A DNA stretch of 64,000 nt, taken from Patiria pectinifera. Taxonomy: Eukaryota; Echinodermata; Asteroidea; Valvatida; Asterinidae. The translations under genes were made by a program, and so were the position numbers. Where the stretch lies: the NCBI GenBank assembly GCA_029964075.1, contig CM057147.1, forward strand, positions 18,683,513 to 18,747,512, read 5' to 3'. Shown in pieces: positions 1 to 13,900 of the stretch. Position 1 is the stretch's first letter. Each line of letters begins with the position of its first letter. The notes under the pieces are model-generated. The model did no database searches. It was given only the letters and a program-made list of their open reading frames with translations, and was not told the origin of the DNA.

Positions 1-2430
1 CAGGTTGCAACATTTTTACCAAAATGTTCTTGACTCTCCATAGACTTTGTACACAATTGCGGAAGTGGCGTCAGGTTGCCACAGTTTTTTCCTAAAAACA
101 GCCATTTTCCCGCTCATTTGTAGCATGTCGGATTCATATAGTGATTTTCCCGAATACTTTTGTTTTAATTGGTGACAAGGTGTTTTTTTTATTTAGAAAT
201 TGGAGCTGGGGGAGGGGAGAGGTTGGGACGTGTTAATAGACCTAGGCTAAATCATGCTTCCACCATTTTAGTCATGTTCCCTTTATCCAATAACAGTACT
301 GAATGATAATGTTTTTCTGCAAAAAGGAACCAGACTATTTTTCCTTCCAGCTTCGCTTTGGTTACATTGATTTGAATGGGAAAAAATCAAGATGGCCGCA
401 ACATGATAATGGTCTATTAGGGTATTTCTGGTGTTACAGGTTGGTACTAATTTGGGGGTTGGGAAATACTAGGCCTGCATTATACAACACATCAGGATGG
501 GCACAAAATTATTTCAGTCAAATTTAGTGAGGTCGTCCCCTGGGGGTGGCTTAGGAGAACATGAAAAATCCTCGACCTATACCATCAGCAGAGGGTTTGG
601 TGGTATCTAATGAGGGCCACAGGGCAATGCAGGGTAATATGGTATAATATTTGTATTTGCCTAAAGGCACCCCTAGCAATTACCCTTTTTCTGTTCTATA
701 AAGGTTTTATAGGTCAAAACACCTTAAAACCAGCTCAAGGAAAACATGATTCTTAAACATCTTGACCAAAAAATGCTTCAATCTGGAAAAAGTATGGAAT
801 GTTTTTGATGAGTTATATGTTCAACAAGGTCGTAGCTTCATGGGCAGGGGTGTGGTAGGTTTCCAATCCTTTATGCAAAGACTGAAAGAAAGTCTAACAA
901 TTTTTGAGCGCGTCTTTATTTACATGCAAGCATACAACTTTCACTAAACCTAAATTTGGCCAAGCTGTTTCAAATCTCCCGAAAGCACTACATTTTTAAT
1001 TGTTAAAATATCACAAAGGACGATTACTACGACATGATACTTTCCAATAATTGTGTCAGAAAGACTATACGGTCTTACACAAATGTATTAAAAAGTTTAC
1101 AAATTAATATCAAAAGTAGACCTGTTTACGGAATTTCTAACAACGACGCAAGTAATTGATTTTCCTTTTTTCCCCCTTTTTAAACATTTTATGGGCATTT
1201 GCATACAAGTTTACCAAAATGCATTACTAAAAACTCTGTACATGCATACCTTTAAATGTGTATGTACATTTAAATGTACATGTATGGTCAATGCCATTGC
1301 CATTGCACTTCTGAGGTTAACACTGAGCAAACATTCTTGACAGCTAGTATATTCTGTATGATAATACTAGTCGCTTTACCAAGCGATTACAATTACATGA
1401 AGTTACAGTGATTTCGGTCATATTTTTTTCAATATCAATCTATATAGTTGGCCCAACTGTACTAGAAATTTACTTCAATTATGCAGCTTTCAGAAAAAAA
1501 CTATGTAGCCTAGACTATACCAATTTGAAAATAGGTAGACCGTATATTCCAGGTGAAAAAACCAGACTTCCACTTGAAATCAGCTAAAACAGTTCGATAC
1601 TTAGTCAGCTAGTTTCAGAATTTTCCCCAGGCTTGATATCTGTACGGTAAGTACAGGTCAGACATATCCAAATATACTAATTATAAATCCACTATTAACA
1701 ACATAATTGGCAAGTACAGGCCAGACAAGCTAGCTTTGCTCTGAATGGAGAAAAATATTAGCAAGTAAGCTAAACTTTAGATCTGCAACTATTAAAAATC
1801 AAAATCAAAGCTAATGGCAAGATTAAGATCGAAATGCAGCCAGACAAATTTTTTTTTTAAAGAAATTCGTTTAACTTTTGATATAGGGCCTATACTATTT
1901 CTTGCACTTAGGCCTATACCAGTAAATTTATATACCAACATCACAGTGATTAGCTCGGTAAGTACTTGGCTATCAAATGAAACTTAAATTTCCCCGGTAT
2001 AAAACTACAGAATACAAAAATCTCAAGTATTTTATTTGCTCTAGCTTATTTACCAGGGTGTGCCTAAACAGTTTAAAACTGGCTTCTATTAGGACATCAG
2101 AAATTACTACACAAAAAAAAACAATGGGCCTACATTGCAACACAATACACTGCCATAAAATAAAAGCAGCAAACATATTATAACTATTGTAAAACTATTA
2201 CAACTACATACTTTTACTATTACAACTTTAGTTTTATATATATACATTTAAAATATGATACACTGTACAATATACATTATTACATTAATATGCAATTTAC
2301 ATTACATTATTACATGTACAAGCTAATTTACCCGATCATAGATCGGGTAGGGCGTAGTGTTGTGGATGAAAATGTGGAGAGTTAAATGTAAATGGGGGAT
2401 ATAGTTGGGGAGACATGCAGTTATAGAAAA
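1..2430. other. AT-rich non-coding DNA, nothing recognised
   Basis: Only short chance ORFs without codon structure or family motifs. Around 2200-2330 is a low-complexity ATTAC/TACATT-rich stretch. Confidence 0.6.
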
Positions 2431-2434
2431 GCAA

Positions 2435-2700
2435 TTTCTGTGGTGTGATCTGAGGCAGTTTCTGACCACTAAAACCAATTTGAGCAAAAGGTCATCTTTT
2501 AAAGTTTTGAGTTTGGAGTAATTGAATCAGCCACATGCATTCTGAGCAATATAATCATTATTGTAGGCTACGATTTTTTTTCGGGGAAGAAAAAGTGTGT
2601 GTGTGGGGGGGGGGGGACCAAACAATGTCCCCCGCTTTAAAATGTGTGTGTGTGTGTGTGTGGGGGGGGGGGGGGGTGGGGCATGGGTTCCCCCTATCCC
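2435..2700. repeat. Dispersed repeat fragment ending in GT/G-run low complexity
   Basis: 2435-2560 matches copies at 29600-29740 and (inverted) 60270-60520 through the block ctgtggtgtgatctgag. It is followed by (GT)n and G-runs at 2597-2680. Confidence 0.6.
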
Positions 2701-3049
2701 CCGTCGATTTACACACATGATAATTATGTACCATCATGGCAACTGTCTGTAAATGTTCCCGTTGGTCCGTTAAATTGGCATTTTGTGAGGCAGTCGCATT
2801 TGGAAAACGTAGTGAAAAGGTTACTGTAGTGCACAGGCGAAGGCTGATTGTATGTACAATTTTGACAATAAATCATAATGCAATAAAACGTGAAGGTGTC
2901 ATTTGAAATGAAAATGTTGAGTGTTACCATAAAATTCGGTTTGAATCATGGAGGAAGGTCGATCACAATTAAGTTTCAGTATTGGACTCTTCAACAAACG
3001 TAAACTTGACTCCTTACAATTTGTGACACCGTCTGCGAGGAAGAAGTCG

Positions 3050-3870
3050 ATTCAACTTTATCGCGATATTTGAAGCAATGCATCGATCCTTCGTTGACCC
3101 CAAACAGGCCCCCGAAATTATAACGCGACACTGAATTATACCGGGCGGGCAGCGAACTCACAACGCTCAGCCTTGGTGGTGGAAGCATGGAGCTGTAAAC
3201 ACATTATGGAAGCAACAGCACTCTATCACGCGACGTCACATGCTTGCGCTTCAAATAGCGAGCACCGTAGATTCAACCTCGTTCCAGGGTGTGGAGCAGG
3301 CTGCAGTACGCGTTGCCAGTGACGGTTTTACGCATAGCCGGGAAGTGCCACGCAGTGTAGACTTTTGATTGGTCAGACCGCGCTAGGCATACTAATGTGT
3401 AGTCCTTCTGAGTATTCGTTGCACTCGGCGCAGGGGCAGCAAGCGAAGCATATGAAAGAATAGGGACACTTGGTGGCCACGCACCATGGACAAAAAATAT
3501 TTTACCAAGGTCACCCCATACTAACGTTTGGTGAACGCTTTTGCCGAACGGCCGAGTAGAACACGTAAACGAAACCCCTACGTTGGCCTCGCTGACCTCG
3601 CACAGTCTAGACACGCAGAAAAGCCAGCACGGGGGGCGGCCAGGCAGTCAACGTGAAAGCGCACACGACGGCAAATTCCTGTGCAAAATGCAGTCACGAA
3701 AAATCGACGAAACGGATCGCCGGTCCGTACGGGAAAATAAGGACGACCCGAAGCGTCCGACCCGGCGGAAGACACCCTCCGCATTTTTCCACGGACGTGG
3801 AGCGATTTTGGCGCCGCGTGAGCCCGCGGTCTCGGATCCTTTCATGAGCAAACATCGTCTCGCAGGCCAA
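3050..3870. promoter_or_regulatory. CpG-richer block, possible promoter or first exon of an unseen neighbour
   Basis: CpG density is visibly higher than in the flanks, with a GACGTCAC motif near 3231. A 133-codon plus-strand ORF (3541-3942) overlaps a donor-like site (CCAA gtaaac near 3871), but I recognise no protein. Low confidence. Confidence 0.25.
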
Positions 3871-4106
3871 GTAAACTTCTCTCTTATATATATAGATATA
3901 CAAGTTCCTCCGCCTATACTTTATCGTACAAAAAAGTTATAAATACTTACTCTAGATAAACATAGAAAATATACATTTCTCCAATGTATAACATGCACTT
4001 TATCAATCTGGAAACTTTATCTTCGAAGTTCGATATACGTACATCACATAATATCTACTAATGGTTAATATTCTAATGGTTGATAGACAATACATGATGA
4101 TTCTGA

Positions 4107-4740
4107 TCCACCCATTTTAAATTTACAGACAAATTTTGAACGATGAAAACGAGCACCTCTGACTAGGCCCGAGTTAGATCATGAACCTACAACTTCCCCC
4201 CCCCCCATATCTCCTATATCTTGGAGTTTGTTCTAATGGGCAAGTGATGGAAGCAACAATAAACTTACGTCTTACTTTTACTTACTACGTCTTACTTTTA
4301 CTTTATATACCGTGCTTCTTTTGCTTGACTGAGTTTAGGATATTAAAAGTTCAAAATAACTATACATATATTTACATACTGGATTGTATCTCAAAAGGTA
4401 GACACATTACCCCGATGCAAATTCCATCCACCCATTTTAAATTTACAGACAAATTTTGAACGATGAAAAGGAGCACCTCTGACTAGGCCCGAGTTAGGTC
4501 ATGAATCTACAACTTCCCCCCCATATCTCCTACATCTTGGAGTTTGTTCTAATGGGCAAGTGATGGAAGCAATAATAAACTTACGTCTTACTTTTACTTT
4601 AATACTACGTCTTACTTTTACTTTATATACCGTGCTTCTTTTGCTTGACTGAGTTTAGGAAAAGTACAAAATAACTATACATATTTACATACTGGATTGT
4701 ATCTCAAAAGGTAGACCCATTACCCCGATGCAAATTCCAT
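4107..4740. repeat. Tandem duplication in the HELZ2-like 3' flank
   Basis: Two copies of about 319 bp (4107-4425 and 4426-4740), both starting atccacccattttaaattt and differing by small indels. Read on the minus strand, an ATTAAA (4603-4598) lies about 180 bases after the stop and may be the polyadenylation signal. Confidence 0.85.
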
Positions 4741-4780
4741 CTTGTGAAGCATAGAATGCTCAGAGAAGTTGGTCCGAAAA

Positions 4781-4905
4781 TTAAGACGAATGAATTTGGC
4801 GGAACCGGCGCACAAAGCTGTCTGCATTCAGAACGGCACCGTTGTGTCGGTAATGATCGAGTAGTTTCTTGAAGGTTTCATGAACTTGCAGAAGGCGCTG
4901 GTTTC
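4781..4905 (-). CDS. HELZ2: HELZ2-like exon 30 (C-terminal exon with stop)
   Basis: Acceptor ctgcag at 4906-4911. It encodes NQRLLQVHETFKKLLDHYRH ending FRQIHSS and TAA at 4783-4781. The phase matches exon 29 exactly and the sequence resembles the end of HELZ2 (xLLxxxxxWxxLLxxY type). The first stop is used, so this closes the gene. Confidence 0.9.
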
Positions 4906-7900
4906 CTGCAGTAAAAAGGTTGAAAATGAAGACTTTGTTTCCAAAGCAAGATAAATGCCATTTTGGAATCCCACCCTCATGGTTGCCCTACGTCAGTTTC
5001 AACAGCTGTTATATGGTGTAACCATAGAGCTATTTTAAATTACTAGAGCGCTAACTCCGTGTACAAAGAGATGCCTACTGGGCGTATCCATGTTTGTGCA
5101 CAAACCTATGGAGACCTAGAAATTTTGTACGGCTTTTGTACGGCTATCTGTGTTTGTATTCCATTCTGGTGCGTCATCGAAGCCAATACGCCCAAAACTG
5201 AAACGCATGATCAGCAAATGAGCGTGCTCCACGCAAATAACGCAACGCATACGCGTATTCGCTGCATCAGATGCTTCTTGCCATCACATTTTTTTGAACC
5301 GTCAATGACGCGCTTAAGTTGTTCGCATGTTCTACTTGCGCGTTGCATGTAGAGTACACTTTTAAAATTCAATCCATCTAATTTCATTATGTTCTACAAC
5401 CACGCACATGAATTCAAAATGTCTGCGCCCAGGACGGCTTCAAAGCGTCTCCGCTCAGAATGATGAGTTAGCGCTCTAGTAATTTAATATAGCTCTATGG
5501 GTGTAACAAACTTTAAAAATACAATAAAGCAAAACATTCAACTAACTTGAGAAACATCTAGTAGGGCAATATGGCGGGGGGGGGGGGGCCTCACATGACT
5601 TTTTTCAAATTTGTGTAGAAGTTTGATTTTATTTTTAAAAATGTTGCCCAAAATATTTGACCGCATACACAAAATTTTGTTTTTGTTGGGGGATATGGAC
5701 TATTTTGACTTTGGTGGCGCCATTTACACCCCTATACTACTTGAAAATAGACCACATTCGTAATTGCCACGGTCAAACTATTTGCACCCCAGTACCCCAC
5801 CCCCCCCCCCTTCCAAGCTATGCCAAGTTTCGTGAAAGCGACCATTTATTGTGTAGCTGCGCAATAAATTTGTTGCGTAAGACCTACACATGGCGTAGGT
5901 TACGCACTGTTTCGTGAAATTGGCAGCTGGTCTGAAGCCAGTTGGATTCTTGCTAGTGTGAAAGGGGTTCCCAAAAATTTCTGTGTCGGACCCAGGTCCA
6001 AGACATATATATATTCTGGGTAGTGTGAAAGGACCTTAAGGTTGACCGTTCATGACAGCGCCTATTTTTGCCGTCTTGATTTTGCCACTAGACCAGTAGA
6101 TTTAGGTTCACATCCCCCACTTTCCCACTTCTAGTAATGCCCCCTGCTTGAACTCAAACTTGGCACTTACCAACAATGATCAGACCCTTCTTGGCTCTAG
6201 TCAGGGCCACGTTGATCTGGTTGTCGTCCATGATGAAGCCCAGGTTGCGACTCTTCCAACCCAGGGTAGGCTTCTCCTCAATCTCTTGCCTCGGCAGTGA
6301 ACGCACAGTGGAGAACACAACATAGTCTCTCTCCCCACCTGAAAATTCAGACAATTAAATGTGAATTTAGATTTTGCACAACAGTACTAGTGTATTAACC
6401 AATGAAAGGAAAAGATGGTTATCACTGCAGTGACTTACTATCTCCCTGTGGCGGGAACTATCTTGCTGCAGTGAGAGATACTATGTCGCAGCAGCGAACT
6501 TGCCACAGTGACTCACCATCTTGCCACGGCAAGTACCTTTTTCGGAAACATGATTAGATATGGCTTGATTGTACTTGCCACTGAGAGATAATAACCTGAC
6601 TAATTACTATCTTGCCAGGGTGAGATAGTATCTCACTACGGTGGCTTGCCATCTTGTCTGGCGAGATACTATGTCACCGTGGCAAGGTTTTAACTTGCTG
6701 AAGCGAGATGGTAAGATGTTGTAGCGAGATACCATATTGTTATGGACATTTTTTATTGCTTGTGGCCCCTCAACGCTTCCAATAAATAAAACAAAAGTAT
6801 GTATGTCCCATCCATCTGGAATTGCCGTCTGTATTATGGTACACCACTCACCACTCACTACTCACCTTGACTAGTAATGACGGTACTGACCGTCACTTTC
6901 TTGAGATCATGCCTGCCAAGTTCTTCTATTCTATCTCTTATCCTGGTACACTGCAGTCGATACTGGGATAGCACGAGTATCCTTTCCGGCTTTATCTTGC
7001 ACTTCGTAATCAAGTTGAGAACTATCTGTACCTGAACGAAGAAGATAAAAGGCAGATTTTAACTTTAAAGAAGTCCAATATGCCAAAAAGACCTGGGTGT
7101 GTACTTATTTCAAGAAGGTTACGAGGAAAAGAGATTTCTTCTAGAAATAGAGTTTTCCAATCTTGTCTCAAGTTTCTGTAAGGCCCTCTGAAGAGTCGTT
7201 AAGTTTGTAATAACTGTACCAAAAATACACAACATATTTTATCATCCACTGAACATCTGAATTATTGTATTGAATACAACTTTGAATTTTTTTTTTTAAA
7301 CGAGTGCCTTTTTTGTGCTCCAGTTCTCTGTGCTCTGAAAAGTGCCACCTTGTCCGATAGTGTCCACTGCTTGAACAGTACCCCATAGGAAGATGTTACG
7401 CCCCCCTGTCCTTTACACAAATTTTTTAACCCCCACCCCACCCCACTCCCAATAAAAATGACCTCTTGCCATGGCACTGCCCAGCATACATGTATAATTT
7501 GAGGAATTACATACCACATGTTTGACCTCTTGTGGATTTGCCCTGGAATTCTCGTTGGCATCTGCGGACTTGACACTCTGAGTTTCCTCCCTGCCGTCAA
7601 CGTGGCAAAACGCATTCCGGAATTCTTCTCCCTCGGCCGGCCAGATGCGTTGCACTGCTTGCGGTTCAGGCCGTCGTCGCTTCACCACTTCAGCTGTCTC
7701 TAGCTTGCTCTTGTAAAATGTGTCCGACGGGAACTTACAGATGGACTCGTGCTGTAGATAATATATATCATTGCCAAAAAATATATATTAGGTAATGTTG
7801 ATGTTTATTTATTTCGTTACTTTTTGGGGAGGTGGGGGCCACGGGTTAATATTTAAAGTGAGCAAAACTTAAAGTTGGTGTTAAGTTATCTGCTTTTTAA

Positions 7901-10900
7901 ATGCACCACCTTAAAAATAGATTTTCAAATCGAATTGATATTTTTTAAGCATTTCATTAGTTACGAGCTTTCCAATGAGGCATAGCACGAAAAAAATCCG
8001 CCTGTGAAAAGTAATCAATGAATTAATTTCAACATATATTTTAAACTCAGAGCGGGATGCTCTTAGTTTGTTCTGGATAGCATGCGGAATTTTTTAATTG
8101 GGGCGTGCAAAGGCCTGCAAAACAAACAAACAAATTTATTTGTTGTAGGACATTATATTCTTTGAAATTTCATTTAAAAAAGAATATCGAAATTTTGAAA
8201 AGCATGTACAGGTTCAAAATTTGTCTTCGAGCAGGATTTTTGAGTTAAGCAGGGTTGTATATCATTGTTATTCTAGTATGAAGGGAATAGATTCTTTGTT
8301 TGACTTAACAGTTGGTTTGAGTTATCGGAGTTTGGTTTGACTTATCAAAATTTCACTGTATATACCAACTTTAAATGAGTGAAAATGTAGATTTCAAATA
8401 ATTGATATCAATTAAAACTAGTGCAATTGAATCAAGGCACACTGCGAGAAGGGCGGGGGCGGTGGTGCAAAAATGTGACTTGCACAAAAATTACTTTACA
8501 CAATCACACATTGTTATTATTAGGCCTATTAAGGCCTTCGTCGGGCCACGTGATTAAATCCTATATATTTTTTCCAATGTCCCTTACCATTCTGTACTGT
8601 GTAGTCAGCATGATGGCATGCTTCTCATACTCCTCCAGCATGGAAATTTTCATGCCGAGCTCCTCTGCTAAGGATGCTGTTATGATTGGCCTGAAAAAAG
8701 TAATATATGAAAAAACTATAAATACACAATTAAGTTCAAATATATCTTCATTGTGCTACAAACTGCATGAAAATTATAACCCAAAATGCTCATTGTAAAA
8801 ATTAGTTTGTTTTTAACTGCATCAAATATGCCCACACTTCATGGAAAGCACAGACAGAGCATTGTAACGGATGTGATTAAAGGTAGAGTACATCATTTGT
8901 CATTTGTGCTAAGATCTCATTTCAATTCAAAAGTTGCCGAGCCACATTTTAAATTGTGCCTGAAATCAGCGTTTGGGAAACATTCTCATTCAGCTGATTG
9001 CAGCTACGTGATGTCACGCACTGAACTGATAAATAATAGCAACCGCACACACGTGTACTTTGTGTCAACACTTGCGCATACCCATTCACGGCTTCGCCTA
9101 ATTAAACACGAACTACTAACGGAATTTTCCAAAAATGTTGTTATGGAAAAAACCTTCTTTTATTGTTTTCTTCAAAATGACAGCATGCCAGACAGAACGA
9201 TTTCACAGGGAGTTTAGTGCCATTACTATAATCTTTAAACCAAGTATGCTTTTCAACAATAATTTTGTCAGTTACTTTTTGGAAAGCTGCAAATGATATA
9301 CTCTACCTTTAAATAAGTGTAGTCTCAAAACCTAAAGCTAATCGCTGTTTTCGCAAAATGCTTTAAAATGGCTGCAAACTGTTTCGTCACTAACTACATA
9401 TGTACAGTATACATGCAGAATTTCCATTAGGTTACTTTTTACTGAAGAAATGCCCACCTGAGCTGCTTGTGATCACCGATAAGCACAATCTTCTCAGGAT
9501 TGGTGGCAGTCAGCGGGATGAGTGTCTCCGGCTTGCTGCACATGCCAGCCTCATCAATGATGCACTGCACTGCCTTGACATTATCCTTGATGCGACGGCT
9601 CCCAGCGGCGTTGCAGGTACACAAGATGACATGGTACTTCCTCAGCTCCTCCTCCTGGAGAAGGCAAAATAGACAATCAGCTCTTGGCTTCAAATTCACA
9701 TCCAGTTCTTTTTCAGAGTGTTATCCCTCACATGATAATTAAGGAAAGGACTGCAATTGTTGAAATCACACGTTTCAACAATTTTGAGATTCAGAGTTCT
9801 TATTGTTGATAGCACTTTAGCATACATGTACATGGCTTTTCGAAATCTAACAGCTGGTTTCATACATCATGCGAATATGACGTCACGAAAAATTCACTGT
9901 GAAATTTGCTCAATGTTGAAATGATGTGTTCAACTTTTGCAAATTCCCAATGCGAATACTAACCATGACGTCATAAACTTGAGTTAGGTTTCGAAAGGAG
10001 TAGGGACTGGCTTTTAGCCTTAAAAACAAAAAGAAATCCCAATCTGAGAAAGTGGTCAAAATTTTGTTTTAAACATACTTACACTGCAGAAACAGGGATG
10101 AAAGTCTCAATGCAAAAGAAAAGTCTGAAAAAAAAGATGAAAGGTCTGAAAAATGCATTGCTTTTATACTGATAATGTCTTTCTCCCCGATCCAAAAGTC
10201 TGACGAAATCATGCCTGAGAATCTCACCTCAGCTTCAGCAATTTCCTGCCTGTAGTTCCGGATTTCTTCCGCGGAGGCCTTGTGATTAGAATCACTGAAG
10301 ACTCGGTCAAACTCTCTAATCCTCTCGCTGTGGCCGTTGGATTTCTTCCGGATCAGGTGATGCAGAGCAATGTCATCCAGCCGACGGTCCAACTTGTTCT
10401 CTTGGCTCGTTCTGTTCCGAAAGATGGTGACAGGATCTCCAGGGATGGGGAATGCCAGGCGCTCAATGGTCTCGCTGTAGACGCGCACCACCTTCAAGTT
10501 GAATTTCTTCAGATAACCTGAACATAGAGAGCAGTGTTCAATGACCAGTCCAAGACTCGGACTCCAGTCCATCTTGAGTCACAATTTCAGTGACTCGGCC
10601 TCGACTCTAGTCACCTAGGCAAAAGAATTTGACTTGGACACTAGACTCAACCATCATGACTCAGTTTTGACACTAATTATTTGTGACTAATTGCGAGTCA
10701 CACATTTCTGAACTCCTCCCCCCCCCCCATAAAAAACTTTAGAAAAATCTGATGTTTATTTCAGAAAGTCGTGTTAAAGCAGCGCTAAAAACACTAAGAA
10801 TGGAGCAAGGAGGAGGTCTTAGCTGCTCCTTACTGAGTAAACTTCGATGACAGTTGAGGGAGCAACACATCTTTCATTTTCAATGTTTGTGAAAACTGGC

Positions 10901-13900
10901 ACTATAACTGTTGGCAAACTTTTTCACAGATAATTCAATTCAGCTGAATGCTTCAATACTGACTCACCACCAACCACGTTGACGGACTCATTTGAGGGTC
11001 CACAGTACAGAACCTGAGGTGTTTTGCCTGATGGTGGAGACTGCATATTGATTTCCGCGAAGAGGGACGCCAGTTTGGTACCAACAATTGTCTTTCCAGT
11101 GCCTGTACATAGAATATTTGTTAATACAAATGGCAATGGTGAATCACATGGTCAATATAGTGGCGGATACAACTCTGCCAAAATGTAAATAAACAACTCG
11201 TCAAATCGCTCCAGTCGGCCATCTGACTAAAGTCCCAATTGTTTTACATGTATTTCCAAGTCGGCTTTTATAAGTCGGCATTTTGCTCATGTCGTCGTGT
11301 TACTTTGGGTCCCCTTTCCATAAAAAGCAATACAAAATCCTTTGTGTGAGTTGGCGTTCAAAAAAATCACGCATTGGCATCGACTTCCTGTATGTACTGA
11401 AGTTGGCAAGACGTGTAAAGAGTGAAAAGTGGTTTGGCACAGCCTGTGATCGCTGCATGCATCGGTGTCGCAAATGGGTGTCAATCCTGCTGCATACATC
11501 ATGAGCATCCATGATCAATACCAGTGCCCCCTCTAGTCTGTATGCATGCGCTCTGTCCATTTTGGGGGTTGTCTTATCGAATGACTAATACTACATGTAT
11601 ACTGCAGACCATGCACGCACTTAATTCGTTACTGTGCATGCACATGTATTACTATTTTGTACACGTAGTCTCCACAATCAATACCCCAAACGTGATGATA
11701 CAATTTGAGGATTCATTTCCTGTATGCAACTCATGCATTTAGGAGATAATAACCAGGGTAAATCGAAGCCAACTAGTGCAATGAATCATGTGTGCAAAAG
11801 GCCATTCATGTTAGTCAGCAAAATAAAAACTTACAGCAGATGTTGGCATTCGCGTAAATCATCACAAATTCTCGCGTCAAGAGAGTGCCGACTTAGCCAG
11901 AGTTCACTGCATTATTATTTTCAACAGTTTACTGGTCGAGAGCCCATCATGTGGGTGGTTTTAAACGGGTGATTAAAAAACGACTGGTTTCAGACACTCT
12001 TTCACGGCACCTCTGCTTTCTGCGCCACTCGCCCGTGCGCGCCACGCACACGCCAATCTCCATACAAAGAGATTTTTAGTGCCATACTCGCACAGAGGTG
12101 TGTTTTACAAAACAAAGTAAAATTGTTGAACAGTGCGTTGGAAATGTATAACTTTTGACTTAATTGTTGTGACTTTTTGCCCAAAAGGTATTTATGATAA
12201 CTTTTGACGACTTGTGACTTTTTGCCCAAAAGGTAATTATGATGGAATAAATATACGCTTGACTAGTATTAAAACCCCGGCTAGGGGACTAGTCGCCGAT
12301 AATAGCGTCCAGACCTCTAGCTGATATTAAACGTACTTGTTTAATATTGGCCTAGCACTTATTTATTCCCTTATTAACCCTTGCTTAATTGTTCTTTATC
12401 CCAATCTTTAAACTGCAGTTACCGTGCAGACTCATGATTCGAACTAAGAATTCGAGTCCAAGTTGAGTCCTGTTTTTTTGTGACTCGGACTCGAGTCAAG
12501 ATGACAAATGACTCTGACTCGGACTTGACCCTACGGACTCAGACTCGACCTTCATGGCTCGGGACTCGACCAAAATTTCCACAAAAATCACTAATTTTCT
12601 TCAACAATATAATGACAAATTATTTTGAAGATGACCCAAATTTGCAGTTGCACAAGTCCAGAAATAGAAAGAAAGCAAAGTTTTACCTGGAGGCCCTTGG
12701 ATAGCGGTAAACTGCTGCTGGAGCGCTCGGGAAACTGCAAATCGTTGAGATTCATTCAGTCGACCAAATGGCGTGTCCGTAGCCATACCGGGCCTCAGAT
12801 CGTCTCCAACAATCCGCATATCTGTTGGGTAATAGGGTGAAATTTTAAATAAGGGAATAAATGTGTGCTCCGGAGGTTGTTATCACTCTGTTTAAGACCG
12901 CTTAGAGTCTGGGTGCTGATAATTACCAGAGCCAGAGGCGAGGGTAATTATCAGCACCCAGACTCTAAGCGGTCTTAAACAGAGTGATAAATACCGACCG
13001 AGCATATTTATTCCCATTCATAAATACCTTTTCGGTTAAAAAAATCAAATAATTCGTTCAACAAATCCCGATTTTGTTCAACAAGTTCACTTCATGCTTT
13101 TTGAAACAACCCTCTAACAAAATAATGGAGTGTTCAGCTGGCGAGTACAGTAAACAACCCTTTTATGGAGATTGACGCGCGCGTAGCATGTTCTGGCGCA
13201 TAGCACCTGGGGCGTTGCATTTTAAATTTAGAACTATAAAATTCTGACTCCCTGGTAGTGTTGCGCATGCCTACCGATACGTGAGGATTGTGAACGTTCA
13301 ACCAATAAAACGGTGAGAGGCACTGGATTTTAAGGAGTCCACATTTTATTGTGACACTGGAAAAGTATTTTAGACCAGCTAGCCATGTCTTTATCATCCG
13401 TTTAAGACCGGCCACGTGACAGGCTCTTGACCAATAGGAATAGCTAAACTGTCTCTGGTATTTATGAATGTTGGTTAAAACAAGCAAGATAAAATGTATT
13501 TTCACGAGTATCATTTTTCAAATTTGTCTATAGATTTATGTTTAAACTGTTTTTGTTTATCATGCAGATTAGACTAGTTGCTATAAATCATTGGTTAGAA
13601 AACATTAACAATAGATCATGTCGTCAATTTAGAAGTACTTGGTGGTTGAGTACATGTGCTGTGACAATTTCATTCAATCCTTGATACTATTAATTGTAGT
13701 ACCGATCCTGCAAGCTTGGTGGTTGAATCGTCTGCACTGAGTCCCACCAGAGTGATTTTTCTCAACTTTCACTCAGGACACAACACACTGATGAGTGCTA
13801 ATACGTCGGTGAAGAGCAAAACCTAATGTTGAATTAATTGTAGTAATTTAACAGAATTTGGACTTAAGTCTCGATTAGCGTGTTTTCTAGATGATAATTT

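Noticed and set aside
3541-3942. 133-codon plus-strand ORF in CpG-rich block
   Set aside because: No recognisable family or signal; composition alone explains the open frame. Kept only as a possible promoter region.
8786-9217. 143-codon plus-strand ORF
   Set aside because: Mostly inside the TTAA-flanked MITE in HELZ2-like intron 25; no family motif.
13134-13514. 126-codon minus-strand ORF in HELZ2-like intron 21
   Set aside because: Lies within inverted-repeat-rich intron DNA, no domain, would break the exon 21-22 join.
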